Shown: positions 1 to 8,672 of the stretch, piece by piece | How positions within the stretch are numbered: the first letter of the stretch is position 1 | How the letters are laid out: every line of letters starts with the position of its first letter | Notes under the pieces: model-generated | The model's database searches: none | What the model saw: the letters and a program-made list of their open reading frames with translations, nothing else | Told to the model about the DNA's origin: nothing | Position numbers and translations under genes: made by a program | NCBI GenBank assembly: GCA_030447645.1 | Contig: JAUJOM010000027.1 | Location: forward strand, 1-54,729 | Reading direction: 5' to 3' | Length of the DNA stretch: 54,729 bases | Origin: Longimicrobiaceae bacterium | GTDB taxonomy: Bacteria > Gemmatimonadota > Gemmatimonadetes > Longimicrobiales > Longimicrobiaceae

Positions 1-1
1 C

Positions 2-1288
2 CTGGAATCGTCCGAACCGCAGCTCCGCGCCGACGCCGAGTCGCAGGCGCTCGACCTTTCGGGGATCCATTTCCTGGACCTGAGCCCGACCCGCGAGTTT
101 TTTGCCGAAAACCAGAGCTACGACATTTTTTCGCCGGGTGACGTGGAGCGGGACCCCACCACGCAGCAGATCGTTCGCACCATCGAGGAGCTGAAGCCGC
201 AGCGCGTGTTCGTGGACGCCGTCACCACGCTCCGCTACCTGGCTCCCGATGCCTTCCAGTTCCGCAAGCAGGCGCTCTCGTTCGTGCGCTACCTGGTGGA
301 GCACGGCGCCACGGTGCTGCTCAGCTCCGAGCCTACGGCGAGCGTTCCGGACGACGACCTGCGCTTCATGAGCGACGGGATCATCGACCTGGAGATCTCG
401 GCGATGCACGGCGTGCTCCGGCGCAGCTTGAGCATCGGCAAGTTTCGCGGCTCCGACTTCCACGGCGGACCCCATTCCATGCGGCTCACCGACCAGGGCA
501 TGGAGGTGTACCCGCGCCTGGTTCCCGGCGACCACACGCAGGAGTTCTCGCCCGAGATGCTTCCGTCCGGCATTCCCGAGCTGGACGAGATGCTGGGCGG
601 CGGGATCGAGCGTGGCACGATTACCATCCTGAGCGGGCCCAGCGGCGCCGGGAAGACCACGCTCGGCATCCAGTTCATGAAGGAGGCGGCCGCGGGCGGG
701 GAGCGCTCGGTTGTCTACGCATTCGAGGAGCATCTGACCACGCTGCTTCACCGTTGCAACGGCATTGGCGTTCCCCTGGACGGGATGCTGGCGTCGGGGA
801 TGCTCTCCGTCACGGAGGTGGAGCCGCTCCGCTTCTCGCCCGGCGAGTTCGCGATGCTGGTACGGCGCGATGTCGAGGAACGCGGCGTGCGCATGGTAAT
901 GATCGACGGGATCGCAGGGTACCGACTAACGATGGCGGGCGACAATCTGGTGGCGCACCTCCACGCGCTGGGACGGTACCTGAAGAATATGGGCGCCACC
1001 CTGATCCTCATCAACGAGACGGAGGCCATCACGGGCGACTTCCGTGCGACCGAGGTGGGAGTCAGCTACCTGTGCGACAACCTGGTCTTCCTGCGCTACG
1101 TCGAAATGGGAGGTGAGCTGCGCAAGGCGGTGGGCGTGCTGAAAAAACGCGTCGGCGACTTCGCGCGCACGCTGCGCGAAATCGCCATCACCTGCGACGG
1201 TGTACAGGTCGGCGAGCCGCTGCTGGGGCTTCGCGGGATCCTCACCGGCACCCCGGAGTGGACGGACCGCCGGGACCCGGCCGGATGA
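2..1288 (+). CDS. KaiC-like RecA-fold ATPase, 5' end outside window
   Basis: The reading frame is open from the first base, so the N-terminus lies outside the window. The visible part is the end of a first KaiC/RadA domain (Walker B-like strand RVFVDAVTTL) and a complete second domain with Walker A GPSGAGKTT (about 635-661) and Walker B-like VRMVMIDGI. Such proteins are ATPases of the KaiC family that act in signalling, usually with a histidine kinase. The site matching the KaiC Ser-Thr autophosphorylation pair reads VGVSYLCDN, so the Thr is Tyr here and classical KaiC phosphocycling is doubtful. The stop overlaps the ATG of the next gene, a histidine kinase, as ATGA (1285-1288), indicating translational coupling and a functional pair. 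Family is certain; the ligand or output is not known. Confidence 0.88.
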   Translation: MESSEPQLRADAESQALDLSGIHFLDLSPTREFFAENQSYDIFSPGDVERDPTTQQIVRTIEELKPQRVFVDAVTTLRYLAPDAFQFRKQALSFVRYLVEHGATVLLSSEPTASVPDDDLRFMSDGIIDLEISAMHGVLRRSLSIGKFRGSDFHGGPHSMRLTDQGMEVYPRLVPGDHTQEFSPEMLPSGIPELDEMLGGGIERGTITILSGPSGAGKTTLGIQFMKEAAAGGERSVVYAFEEHLTTLLHRCNGIGVPLDGMLASGMLSVTEVEPLRFSPGEFAMLVRRDVEERGVRMVMIDGIAGYRLTMAGDNLVAHLHALGRYLKNMGATLILINETEAITGDFRATEVGVSYLCDNLVFLRYVEMGGELRKAVGVLKKRVGDFARTLREIAITCDGVQVGEPLLGLRGILTGTPEWTDRRDPAG

Positions 1289-2484
1289 GCACCGAGATAC
1301 AGGCGGCGCCGGAGCCGCAGGTAGCTGCGCCCGCCCCCAGCACAGGAAGCCGCCGGCCCAGCCGCATCCTGCTCCTCCTCGAACAGCGGCAGAACCGATC
1401 GCTGCTGGAAGCCGAGCTGGCCGGGAGGCACCAGGTCATCGCGGAAGCAGACGAGCGCGCTCTGGACGGCGAGTTCGACCTGTGCATCATCGATGGCACC
1501 TCGCTGGACCGCCTTCGGGAGCGCGTTCAAGGGCGCAAGGAGCAGGAAAAGCCAACTTTCCTTCCGGTTCTGCTCGTCACCACCCGGCCGGGCGCCCGAA
1601 TGATCACCCGGCACCTGTGGCGGAGCGTGGACGAGCTGATCATCGCCCCCATTGAGCGGGCCGAGCTGGTCGCCCGGGTGGAGGTCCTGCTCCGTGCCCG
1701 CGCGCTGTCGCTTGAGCTCCGGGATAAAGCCGCAGAGCTGGAGGCAACCGCCTTGCTCCTCGTCGAGCGCACCGCCGCCGCGGAGGAGGCGAACCGGGCC
1801 AAGACCCAGTTCCTGGCCACCATGAGCCACGAGTTGCGCACACCGCTGAACGCCATCGGCGGCTACGTGGAGCTGCTGGAGATGGAAGTCCGTGGGTCAA
1901 TCACAGACCTCCAACGGAGTGATCTGGCGCGGATCCGGGCAAACCAGCGGCACCTGCTGGGGCTGATCAACGAGGTGCTCAACTACGCCAAGCTCGGGAC
2001 TGGCACGGTGGAGTTCGACGTGAGCGACGTCCCGCTGGGCGAGGCGCTGACCGCGGCCGAGGCGCTGGTCGCACCGCAGGCCGCGTCCAAAGGGCTCACG
2101 CTTCGGGTTGCCGGCTGCCCGCCGGAAATCGCCGCCCGCGCCGATGCCGACAAGCTGCGGCAGATCCTGGCAAACCTGCTTTCCAACGCAGTCAAGTTCA
2201 CCGAAGCCGGCGGACAGGTCGAAATCACCTGCGCCTTGGAGAAGGAGCGCGTGCTCGTCCGGGTGCGGGATACGGGAATGGGTATTCCGGCGGACAAGCT
2301 GGACATGATCTTCGACCCGTTCGTGCAGGTTCACTCGGACCTGACGCGCACCGCCGAGGGCACCGGGCTGGGCCTGGCGATCAGCCGCGACCTGGCGCTT
2401 GGGATGGGAGGCGATCTCACCGCCGCGAGCATGCCGGGTGTGGGGAGTGTGTTCACGCTCGCGCTACCACTCGCCAGCGCGTAG
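1285..2484 (+). CDS. Sensor histidine kinase with degenerate N-terminal receiver
   Basis: Cytoplasmic histidine kinase of about 399 residues, with no membrane segment. Residues ~20-130 have a receiver-like pattern (RILLLLEQ, then FDLCIID, then DELIIAPIE) but lack the usual acidic pair, and the conserved Lys before Pro is Ala, so it is probably a pseudo-receiver used for protein contact. A short helical linker leads to the DHp domain with phospho-His in MSHELRTPLN, followed by an HATPase domain with N box NLLSNAVKF, G1 box DTGMGIP and G2 box GTGLGLAIS. The ATG at 1285 was chosen over the earlier in-frame start at 1258 because it gives an ATGA overlap with the KaiC-like gene upstream. The pair likely forms one signalling unit; the cognate response regulator is not visible. 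Confidence 0.88.
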   Translation: MSTEIQAAPEPQVAAPAPSTGSRRPSRILLLLEQRQNRSLLEAELAGRHQVIAEADERALDGEFDLCIIDGTSLDRLRERVQGRKEQEKPTFLPVLLVTTRPGARMITRHLWRSVDELIIAPIERAELVARVEVLLRARALSLELRDKAAELEATALLLVERTAAAEEANRAKTQFLATMSHELRTPLNAIGGYVELLEMEVRGSITDLQRSDLARIRANQRHLLGLINEVLNYAKLGTGTVEFDVSDVPLGEALTAAEALVAPQAASKGLTLRVAGCPPEIAARADADKLRQILANLLSNAVKFTEAGGQVEITCALEKERVLVRVRDTGMGIPADKLDMIFDPFVQVHSDLTRTAEGTGLGLAISRDLALGMGGDLTAASMPGVGSVFTLALPLASA

Positions 2485-2496
2485 CCTTCGTGCAGG

Positions 2497-3708
2497 TCAA
2501 GCGCCCAACAGTGTACTGAACACTGGCAATCGAACAATGAACGAAGAGCCAACCCCCACCTCGCTCTCGAGGTGCAGCTCACCGCCCATCTGCTGCACCA
2601 GAGCGTGCGAGATCGCCAAACCGAGGCCGACGCCCGGCATCTGTGCCGTGCCTTCGCTTCGGTAGTACGGCTCAAAGATCGCCGCCTTCTCGGCATCTGC
2701 GATCCCCGGCCCCGTATCGGCAACCCGGAACTCGCCCCAAGGCACTCCGGCGACAATGTGCTCTGACGCGGTGACAGAGATAGAGCCGTCCTCAGGCGTA
2801 AACTTCACAGCATTGCCAATCAGGTTCACCAGGACCTGCCGCACGCGATGCTCGTCCGCCGTTACGACGACATCAGTCAGCTTGCCGAGCTGAAGCGTTT
2901 GACGCTTGGCGTTGGCAGCTGGAATCAGCATGTGGACCGCTTCGCGCGCCACATCCGCGAGGTGGACTGGCTCCGCGCTCGTCCGCACGACCCCTGCATT
3001 GAGGCGGGCCATGTCCATCACATTGTCGAGTAGCGAAAGCAGGTGCTGGCCACTCATGCGCACCCGGCCCAGTGTTTCGCGCTGCCGGTCGTTGATGGGC
3101 CCATAGATCTCGTCCTGCATAAGCGAGCAATAGCCGTCAATCGCCCCAAGCGGAGTGCGGATGTCATGCGCCAGGGTGGCGAGGGCGCGATCCTTGGCGG
3201 TGGTGGCGCCTTCGCTGGCACGCAGGCGGTCCTCCATCTCGAGGCGGACCTCGCCTCCCAGCCGCGCATTCTCGAGCGCGACGGCCGCCTGATCGGCGAG
3301 CGCGGAAAGCAGGGATTCGTCGGCGGCGGTGCAGGCTCGCCGCCTGGCCACGGCGAGCAGGCCGGTGACTGCGCCACCCACCACCAGCGGCACGGCGATG
3401 AAGCAGTCGCCGGGGACGGCGAGTAGACCCTGTAGGCGCCCGATCACGTCGTCGGTCAGTGGGGCGCGGAAGCGTGTAACGCGTTCCTCGGTGACGCCAT
3501 GCGCGGAACGCACATGGAGCAGGCCCTCAGCGTCCGGAAGCATGAGTACCGCGGCCTCAGCATCGAGCAGCTCGGCCCCTCGCTCCACCGTCAGCCGCGT
3601 GACCTGCTCCAGTGAGGTGGTGTACGTGAGCGCACGGCTGATTTCGGTAAGCCTGCGAAGCTGCGCGAACTCTGGCGCGACCGTGCCGAAGGTCGTACCA
3701 GGGCTCAT
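2497..3708 (-). CDS. GAF-domain sensor histidine kinase
   Basis: Soluble histidine kinase of 403 residues: a GAF domain (about 25-150), a short coiled linker, DHp with phospho-His181 in LAHDIRTPLG, and an HATPase domain with NLIGNAVKF, DTGPGIAD and GVGLGLAIS. Only the DHp His-Asp and ATP-binding boxes are needed for kinase activity and all are present. The start overlaps the stop of the KaiC-like gene upstream as ATGA (3705-3708), so this is the third gene of a coupled response regulator-KaiC-kinase operon. The C-terminus lies 12 bases from the convergent kinase stop at 2484, with no clear terminator between. The GAF ligand cannot be inferred from sequence. Confidence 0.9.
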   Translation of the reverse strand: MSPGTTFGTVAPEFAQLRRLTEISRALTYTTSLEQVTRLTVERGAELLDAEAAVLMLPDAEGLLHVRSAHGVTEERVTRFRAPLTDDVIGRLQGLLAVPGDCFIAVPLVVGGAVTGLLAVARRRACTAADESLLSALADQAAVALENARLGGEVRLEMEDRLRASEGATTAKDRALATLAHDIRTPLGAIDGYCSLMQDEIYGPINDRQRETLGRVRMSGQHLLSLLDNVMDMARLNAGVVRTSAEPVHLADVAREAVHMLIPAANAKRQTLQLGKLTDVVVTADEHRVRQVLVNLIGNAVKFTPEDGSISVTASEHIVAGVPWGEFRVADTGPGIADAEKAAIFEPYYRSEGTAQMPGVGLGLAISHALVQQMGGELHLESEVGVGSSFIVRLPVFSTLLGA

Positions 3709-5135
3709 TCCAGGATACTCAGGCCAGCCGCGCTAATTTCTACTTCGCGGACCTTTGTATCGTGGGCGCTGCCGCGAGTCTTGAGCACGCGCAGCGTGCG
3801 ACGCGTTCGCTCTTCGCCTTCTACAGTAAGCAGCAACACGTTGTCCGACAGATAGCTCATTGCGTCTTGCATGCCGTTCCCGGAAATCGTGTTGCCCTTG
3901 GTCTCCACGTTCAGCACACTGGTAATGGTGCTGACCGCGAAGTGCTGCACCAGAGCGTACAGATAGTCATGAAGACGCTGCGGGTCCGTCGCGGCGCTGG
4001 CGAGGTCTCCGAGCGCATCGATGACGAGCCGGCGGACACCCCGCTGCTGGATCCGGCGGAACATGTCGACGATGATGCTGTCGATCTGCAGCTCGACCGG
4101 CGATGCGTACACCAGATCCAGACCCTGCGCCTGCGCCTCTTCGAGGTCGAAGCCGAGCCCGCGAATGGTGCGCATGAGCTGCGTCGGGTTTTCCTGGAAG
4201 TTCATGTACAGGGTGGGCTCGCCGCAGCGCGCGCCCTCGAGCGCGAACTGCAAACCAATGGTGGTTTTGCCGGCGCCGGAGGGTCCCCCGAGCAGCGTGG
4301 TGGTACCCCGCCAGAGGCCACCACCGAGCATCTCATCCAGGCCGCCGACGCCCATTGAAATGCGCTCGGACGCCGGCTCGTACCCTTCCGGAATCCGGGG
4401 GCTGACCAGCCTCGGGTAGATGTCGAGTCCGGAGTCGGTGATGCGAAATGCGTGCGCCCCTTCCAGATAACGGCTCCCGCGCAGCTTGTAGACGCGGAAG
4501 TATCGCTCGTCGCGGTTCCCCAGTCGGCGCCGCGACAGCTCCAAGATCCCATCGGCTACGGCGAATTCCGGATAAAGCAGGATGTCATCTTCCGTGTACT
4601 CACCCAGCAAGAACGCCGTCGTCCCGTACGCGGTGAGCAGCGCCGTCATCTCGTAGACCATACGGCGGCGCTCGGCGACGGATGGCGCGAGGTCGTGTAC
4701 GGCTTTGAACGAATCGATGACGATGATCTTGGGTGACAGCGTCTGGATGGCGTCCTTGAGGAGGGGAATGAGCGCGGGGGCTCCCTCCTTCGCCAACTGC
4801 GGGCCCACGTCCTCGTAAATCACCTGCGTCCCGAGCTTCATTTCATCAAAGAAGCGGAACCCTTGCAGGTAGCGAACTACCTTTGGAAGAGGCTCGGACA
4901 GGGTGGTAAAGTAGAGGATCGGCCGGCCCTCGCCGGCGTTGTGGAAGATGAGCTGCTCGGCGAAGATGGTTTTCCCGGAGCCGGGATGGCCCATGATGAT
5001 GTTGATGGAATCGGCCGGGAATCCACCACCCAATATGTAATCCGCTTCGGCGTTGCCCGAACTCATTCGTTCGTTCCGTTCAGCGTCGCCTGTGCTCGAA
5101 TCGATGTCAACGTCCGGGAATGCTGCTATGCCCAT
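3705..5135 (-). CDS. Two-domain KaiC-like ATPase
   Basis: A 476-residue protein with two RecA/KaiC domains: Walker A GHPGSGKT at residues 49-56 and GGPSGAGKTT at 283-292, with Walker B strands KIIVIDSFKA and RRLVIDALGD. The position matching the KaiC Ser-Thr phosphosite is MSYLSDNV, i.e. Ser-Tyr, as in the KaiC-like protein at the left edge, so these two form a subtype apart from the canonical kaiC near 18 kb. The start at 5135 is preceded by a good ribosome binding site (GGAGGAGC) inside the end of the response regulator gene, which it overlaps by 10 bases. It is the middle gene of a receiver-KaiC-kinase operon. Likely role: ATP-dependent signalling hub acting on the downstream kinase (inferred from coupling). 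Confidence 0.9.
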   Translation of the reverse strand: MGIAAFPDVDIDSSTGDAERNERMSSGNAEADYILGGGFPADSINIIMGHPGSGKTIFAEQLIFHNAGEGRPILYFTTLSEPLPKVVRYLQGFRFFDEMKLGTQVIYEDVGPQLAKEGAPALIPLLKDAIQTLSPKIIVIDSFKAVHDLAPSVAERRRMVYEMTALLTAYGTTAFLLGEYTEDDILLYPEFAVADGILELSRRRLGNRDERYFRVYKLRGSRYLEGAHAFRITDSGLDIYPRLVSPRIPEGYEPASERISMGVGGLDEMLGGGLWRGTTTLLGGPSGAGKTTIGLQFALEGARCGEPTLYMNFQENPTQLMRTIRGLGFDLEEAQAQGLDLVYASPVELQIDSIIVDMFRRIQQRGVRRLVIDALGDLASAATDPQRLHDYLYALVQHFAVSTITSVLNVETKGNTISGNGMQDAMSYLSDNVLLLTVEGEERTRRTLRVLKTRGSAHDTKVREVEISAAGLSILE

Positions 5136-5536
5136 TGCTCCTCCATTGCTCCAGTTGGCTGCGCCGCGATCAGTTCCTGAATCGCAGTCACGAAAATCGA
5201 TTCCACGAAAGGTTTGCGCAGAAACGCATTGGCTCCCGCCTCACTGGCTCGCCCTGCCGCCGCGAGGATGCTGAATACAACAACGGGGATGTCACGGGTG
5301 AGCGGGTCGTCCCTGAGGCGCCGGCAAAGCGCCAGGCCGTCGATTTTGGGGAGCAGGATCTCGGTCACGATCAGCGTTGGGCGAATCAGCTGAGCGCGCT
5401 CGAGTGCGGCCTGTCCATCGTCCACGAACTCGACAGCAAATCCCGCTTCTCCCAGAAAGTATTGTTGAAGCTCCCGGACGTTCTGATCGCGTTCAGCGAT
5501 CAACAACGTGCGTGTGTCAGGATGCTGACTTGGCAT
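5126..5536 (-). CDS. Single-domain response regulator with Glu at the phospho-Asp site
   Basis: A 136-residue stand-alone receiver. The beta-3 strand reads LIVTEILLPKIDG, so the phospho-accepting Asp is replaced by Glu59; the conserved Lys is kept (FLRKPF, Lys108), and the acidic patch near the N-terminus is partial (AERD). Glu at this position often mimics the phosphorylated state, so the domain may be locked on and used as a scaffold rather than a switch. It is first in a three-gene operon with a KaiC-like ATPase and a GAF kinase. A strong ribosome binding site (GGAGGTGGG) precedes the ATG at 5536. There is no output domain. Confidence 0.88.
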   Translation of the reverse strand: MPSQHPDTRTLLIAERDQNVRELQQYFLGEAGFAVEFVDDGQAALERAQLIRPTLIVTEILLPKIDGLALCRRLRDDPLTRDIPVVVFSILAAAGRASEAGANAFLRKPFVESIFVTAIQELIAAQPTGAMEEQWA

Positions 5537-5609
5537 CCCACCTCCTCGAACGGAGCATTAACAAGACTTGATCCATATCACGACAGCCGACGCAACATGC
5601 GAGCCTTGC

Positions 5610-7112
5610 TCAGCCGCCATCAGGCATCCGTCGCCCGCCCGGCGAACCCAGACCGGAGCCGCGGCGGGGCAGACCTCTGCGCCCTTGCACCCGCCGCTCG
5701 GTCTGGGAAACGTCCCCCAGCTCGTCCCCATCCGACTCTTCCGCCTCGGGTGGGACGAGCGGGAGCTGGACGGTGAAGACACTGCCGCTGCCCGGCTCGC
5801 TTTCCAGCGTCACCTCCCCACCCAGCATGCCGGCGAGCTGGCGCGTGACTGCCAGTCCCAGCCCGGTTCCCCCCACCTGACTGTTCGACTGGTCCACCTG
5901 CCGGAAGGCGGAAAAGACGTGCTCGGCGTGCTCGGGCGCAATCCCGATTCCCGTGTCACCCACCCGCAGGCACACCGCCCCCTCATCGATCTCCAGGTCG
6001 AGCCGAACTTCGCCCGCTTCGGTGAACTTGACCGCATTCGCCGCCAGGTTGAGGATGATCTGGCGGAGCTTTCCGGGGTCGGTGCGGATGGGGATCGGTT
6101 CCTCGGGAATGCGCAAGGGAAATCCCAGCCCCTTGGCGGCCGCGAGCGGCTCCACGATCGCCGCGGCGTCCCTGACGACATCGGCCAGGTCCACTTCCCG
6201 AAGGCGCAGCTCGGTGCGGCCGGCGTTCCGTCTCGCGAAGGTGAGGATTTCGTCGATCAGGGTGAGAAGATGGTCGCTGGCGGCACGAATTCGCTCCACC
6301 TGGTGGCGCTGCCGCTCGTTGAGCGGTCCCGCGGCCTCACTCGCCAGCAGGTCAGCGAACCCCTGTACAGCGGTAAGCGGCGTGCGGAACTCGTGGGAGA
6401 GCGTACCCAGAAAGGTGGTCTTGGCGCGGCTCGCCTGCTCTTCCTCGTAGCGAGCGAGGTTGGCCTCGCCCAGCAGCTCTTCCGCGCGCCGGGCGGTGAG
6501 CGTAGCCGCGATGCGCGCTTCCTCGGCGGCCCGGAGTGCCTCCTGCGAGGCGGCATACAGCCGCGCGTTGTCGACGGCCATCGCGCACCGGCGCCCGAGG
6601 TCTTCGGCAAGGCAGCAGTCCGCATCATCGTACTCGCGGCGACTGTTGGACACAAAGGTGATCGCGCCCATCGTACGCCCCCGCGCCGACATCGGGACCA
6701 TCAGGAACGCGCGTGCACCCAGCTCCTGCAGGAGCGAGCGGTGCTCTTCCTCCGCGATGTCTTCCAGCACTTCGTCGTAGGCGAGCACGAACTCCGCCTC
6801 GCGGGTACGGATTACCCGGGGGGCACCCAGCGGATCTTCACGTCCTGGAGGATGAGCCTCGTAGAATTTGCGGGCGACACGCTGCTTCCCGGCATCCGGG
6901 TGGATGACCGCGACCCGGCGGATCGTGTCGTCCGCCTCGACGATGTCCACCATGCACCAGGTACCGAAGTGCGGGAGCGCAAGCCCCGCCGAGGTCGTGA
7001 GGGTAGTCTCAAAGTCGAGCGAGTTCGCCAGTGAGCGGCTGGTCTCCGCTAGAAACGCGAGGCCAATCCGCCCGTCCGATGAAAAGGTACCGCTCTGGGC
7101 GGGCGTGTTCAT
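5610..7112 (-). CDS. GAF-domain sensor histidine kinase
   Basis: Soluble kinase of about 500 residues. A GAF domain (about residues 20-180) is followed by a helical linker rich in Ala/Glu, a DHp domain with phospho-His in [10 protein letters not shown] and an HATPase domain with [17 protein letters not shown] and GTGLGLAVT. The last ~45 residues after the ATPase fold are low-complexity and Arg/Gly rich. The frame is open further upstream to 7205, but the ATG at 7112 fits where the GAF alignment begins, so the shorter form is preferred. The next gene downstream on the same strand is the receiver at 5536, 73 bases away, so it may feed the receiver-KaiC module. A small inverted repeat (7135-7159) lies just before the start. 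Confidence 0.85.
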   Translation of the reverse strand: MNTPAQSGTFSSDGRIGLAFLAETSRSLANSLDFETTLTTSAGLALPHFGTWCMVDIVEADDTIRRVAVIHPDAGKQRVARKFYEAHPPGREDPLGAPRVIRTREAEFVLAYDEVLEDIAEEEHRSLLQELGARAFLMVPMSARGRTMGAITFVSNSRREYDDADCCLAEDLGRRCAMAVDNARLYAASQEALRAAEEARIAATLTARRAEELLGEANLARYEEEQASRAKTTFLGTLSHEFRTPLTAVQGFADLLASEAAGPLNERQRHQVERIRAASDHLLTLIDEILTFARRNAGRTELRLREVDLADVVRDAAAIVEPLAAAKGLGFPLRIPEEPIPIRTDPGKLRQIILNLAANAVKFTEAGEVRLDLEIDEGAVCLRVGDTGIGIAPEHAEHVFSAFRQVDQSNSQVGGTGLGLAVTRQLAGMLGGEVTLESEPGSGSVFTVQLPLVPPEAEESDGDELGDVSQTERRVQGRRGLPRRGSGLGSPGGRRMPDGG

Positions 7113-7134
7113 GAGGTTCTCCGCGGGTGGGGAA

Positions 7135-7159
7135 CTCCGCTGCAGCCAAGGCAGCGGAG
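7135..7159 (-). other. Small inverted repeat upstream of the GAF kinase
   Basis: CTCCGCTGC at 7135-7143 pairs with GCAGCGGAG at 7151-7159 (9 bp, 7-base loop), 22 bases before the kinase start at 7112. No U-run follows, so it is not an intrinsic terminator; it could be a 5' UTR structure or an operator. The rest of the 7113-7308 spacer shows nothing recognisable. Confidence 0.3.
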
Positions 7160-7308
7160 CTAGCCGCAGCAAATCCTTGGCCGTGCAGGGAAACGGGCGG
7201 GTCACGGTGCCCGGCTCACCTGGATGTACGCATGATCGAGCTGCCCACTCTGCGCAGGGAACAGATAGATGCCGTGCAGCGGTGGGTATTTGCGATTCTC
7301 CCAGCGGA

Positions 7309-7680
7309 TCACAGCAGGATTGCCAAATGAAGGTTCGCCCGCGTTGGTGATGCCGAGGCGGGCAGCGCCTCAGGACTGAATGGAAGGTGGTTCAGGTTTC
7401 TCACGGAGATCCATTCCGCTTTGCCGTCCACGTAGATCACCTCTGTCTGGCCCTCCTGGTAGTACAGAACCGGGTACGTCCTGCCCTCATACATCGCGGT
7501 AGAACGCTCTTTCGGCCCTCCGAGGATCTGAGCCACTTCAGCTTCGGACCTACCGGCGATCTCCGGCACGTTCACCACGACTGCAGGCTGGAATGGAGGT
7601 ACTGCGGCTGGCTCGATTCGCGGAGCATCATCCGGTTGGCAGGCCCCGAGCAGTGCGAGTGCGATCAGGAGGTGCTTCAT
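7309..7680 (-). CDS. Small predicted lipoprotein
   Basis: A 123-residue protein with a short signal peptide ending in lipobox ALLGAC (Cys14), so it is probably exported and lipidated. The mature part contains [19 protein letters not shown] followed by alternating hydrophobic strands ([21 protein letters not shown]), reminiscent of the small BamE/SmpA-like fold, but the similarity is too weak to name it. It is 19 bases from the degraded M23 peptidase gene upstream and may share its transcript. No function assigned. Confidence 0.7.
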   Translation of the reverse strand: MKHLLIALALLGACQPDDAPRIEPAAVPPFQPAVVVNVPEIAGRSEAEVAQILGGPKERSTAMYEGRTYPVLYYQEGQTEVIYVDGKAEWISVRNLNHLPFSPEALPASASPTRANLHLAILL

Positions 7681-7699
7681 CCTCGGCTTTTTCGCGTAT

Positions 7700-8121
7700 T
7701 CACCTGGGGGATTCCAATTCTGCCAGCAGCTCGTATGGGTTGAGATCCCTCCGTCGCCACCAGCGGTTCGGGTCGGTTACGGTGTGCACGGCAAAGTGCA
7801 GGTGGTAGTCACCGGGCTTGTCGCGTTGGTACAGCGCTCTCCCCGCCACGGCATTGGAATCCCGCTTCACCAGGACACCTGCAGCGGCAGCGAGTACCGG
7901 AGTGCCCCAGGGCGCTTTGATGTCTACACCCTTGCGCTGCCGCCCCCGGAACGCGCGGCGCCGTAGCTGTTGCGGAGTTCGTCGGCTCGCACGCCCGCCA
8001 CCGGAATGATGAGCTTCGGGGCTGACGCAGCGGAAGGCGAGGGAACGCGTGACCTGGAAGCCAACCACGACCACCTGATCGGTCGCCAGCAGGTATATGG
8101 ATCCTCTGGGCTGTACAACAA
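7700..8121 (-). pseudogene. Degraded M23-type metallopeptidase
   Basis: Two frames together resemble a short M23 (LytM) peptidase: LIIPVAGVRADELRNSYGAA in one and VDIKAPWGTPVLAAAAGVLV then YHLHFAVHTVTDPNRWW in the other. The switch is near 7935 at a CCCCC run. M23 enzymes need a His four residues before the Asp of the first motif; here the sequence is RKGVD, so that ligand is missing. About 30-40 residues normally found between the first motif and HLHF also appear absent. Loss of a catalytic ligand plus an internal deletion argues for true decay, though the frameshift itself could be a base-calling error. The start cannot be placed; 8121 is approximate. Confidence 0.55.
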
Positions 8122-8122
8122 C

Positions 8123-8340
8123 TTACCTTCTCTCAGCTTTGTACCCTCCGGACGACCACACACCCGCCCGGGCCGTAGCAAGCGCTTGTTGCATGCCGCC
8201 GAGCGCGGCTTCCTGGCTCATGAACGCGGGAACATCATAGTTCAGCACGAACCCCCAGCGTCCATCGGGGTGACGCGACACATGGCCAACCAGACCATCC
8301 ACTCCCTGCCATCGGGCGTCTTGATCGTGCGCATTGCCAT
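8123..8340 (-). CDS. Small protein of unknown function, one frameshift
   Basis: Starts at ATG 8340 with a strong ribosome binding site (GGGAGGTGG) five bases upstream. The first frame gives MAMRTIKTPDGREWMVWL; the next frame continues with PDGRWGFVLNYDVPAFMSQE and ends at 8123, the switch lying near 8270. Together they give about 73 residues rich in Trp and aromatic residues, with no signal peptide. The strong start signal and coherent composition in both halves suggest one real gene broken by a single-base error. I do not recognise the family. Confidence 0.5.
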
Positions 8341-8435
8341 GCAACCACCTCCCACACAGAAGCGAATTCGGCCCGCAAGGCACGTTCCGCGGGGCCAGGA
8401 TGTCGAGCCTGGAGAGCGCGGCCCGCCCAGAGCTC

Positions 8436-8463
8436 TTGACAAGACATCCCACCCTTTTACAAG
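8436..8463 (+). promoter_or_regulatory. Candidate promoter for the riboswitch-L,D-transpeptidase transcript
   Basis: TTGACA (8436-8441) and TACAAG (8458-8463) with 16 bases between: perfect -35, fair -10. It would start a transcript about 95 bases before the c-di-GMP riboswitch. The 8341-8672 gap between genes otherwise holds only the riboswitch; I see nothing else in it. Confidence 0.35.
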
Positions 8464-8563
8464 TTTGTACCTCGATCGCGAACACCTCCGCACCAGCCAT
8501 CCCGGTGCGTTGTTCCCCGCGATCACTGCTGGTCCATCGGCCCGACAACTTCTTGATCGGGCA

Positions 8564-8662
8564 CCTCCGTTAAAGGGCAAACCTGTCGAAAGACGGGGAC
8601 GCAAAGCCACGAGGCTTCTGCAGGAATGTTTTTCTGCCATGCCAGTCGGGCTACCAAAGAGG
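8564..8662 (+). promoter_or_regulatory. Cyclic di-GMP riboswitch (GEMM-I)
   Basis: The core matches the GEMM-I consensus: AGGGCAAACC (8574-8583), a short stem closed by a GAAA tetraloop (CTGTCGAAAGACGG), the invariant GGGACGCAAAGCC block (8596-8608), a second stem, and the closing CGGGCTACC (8647-8655). GEMM-I RNAs bind c-di-GMP. CCTC at 8564-8567 can pair with GAGG at 8659-8662, which is the ribosome binding site of the gene starting at 8673. Ligand binding that stabilises this P1 helix would therefore be expected to hide the ribosome binding site and lower translation of the L,D-transpeptidase. The identity is clear; the off-switch direction is inferred from the pairing. Confidence 0.92.
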
Positions 8663-8672
8663 AACTATAACC

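Noticed and set aside
5568..7034. Plus-strand 488-codon frame opposite the GAF kinase
   Set aside because: Shadow of the kinase gene, no ribosome binding site or motif.
7232..7330. Short plus-strand frame [20 protein letters not shown]
   Set aside because: Looks protein-like but only about 32 codons, no ribosome binding site and no neighbour in the same direction.
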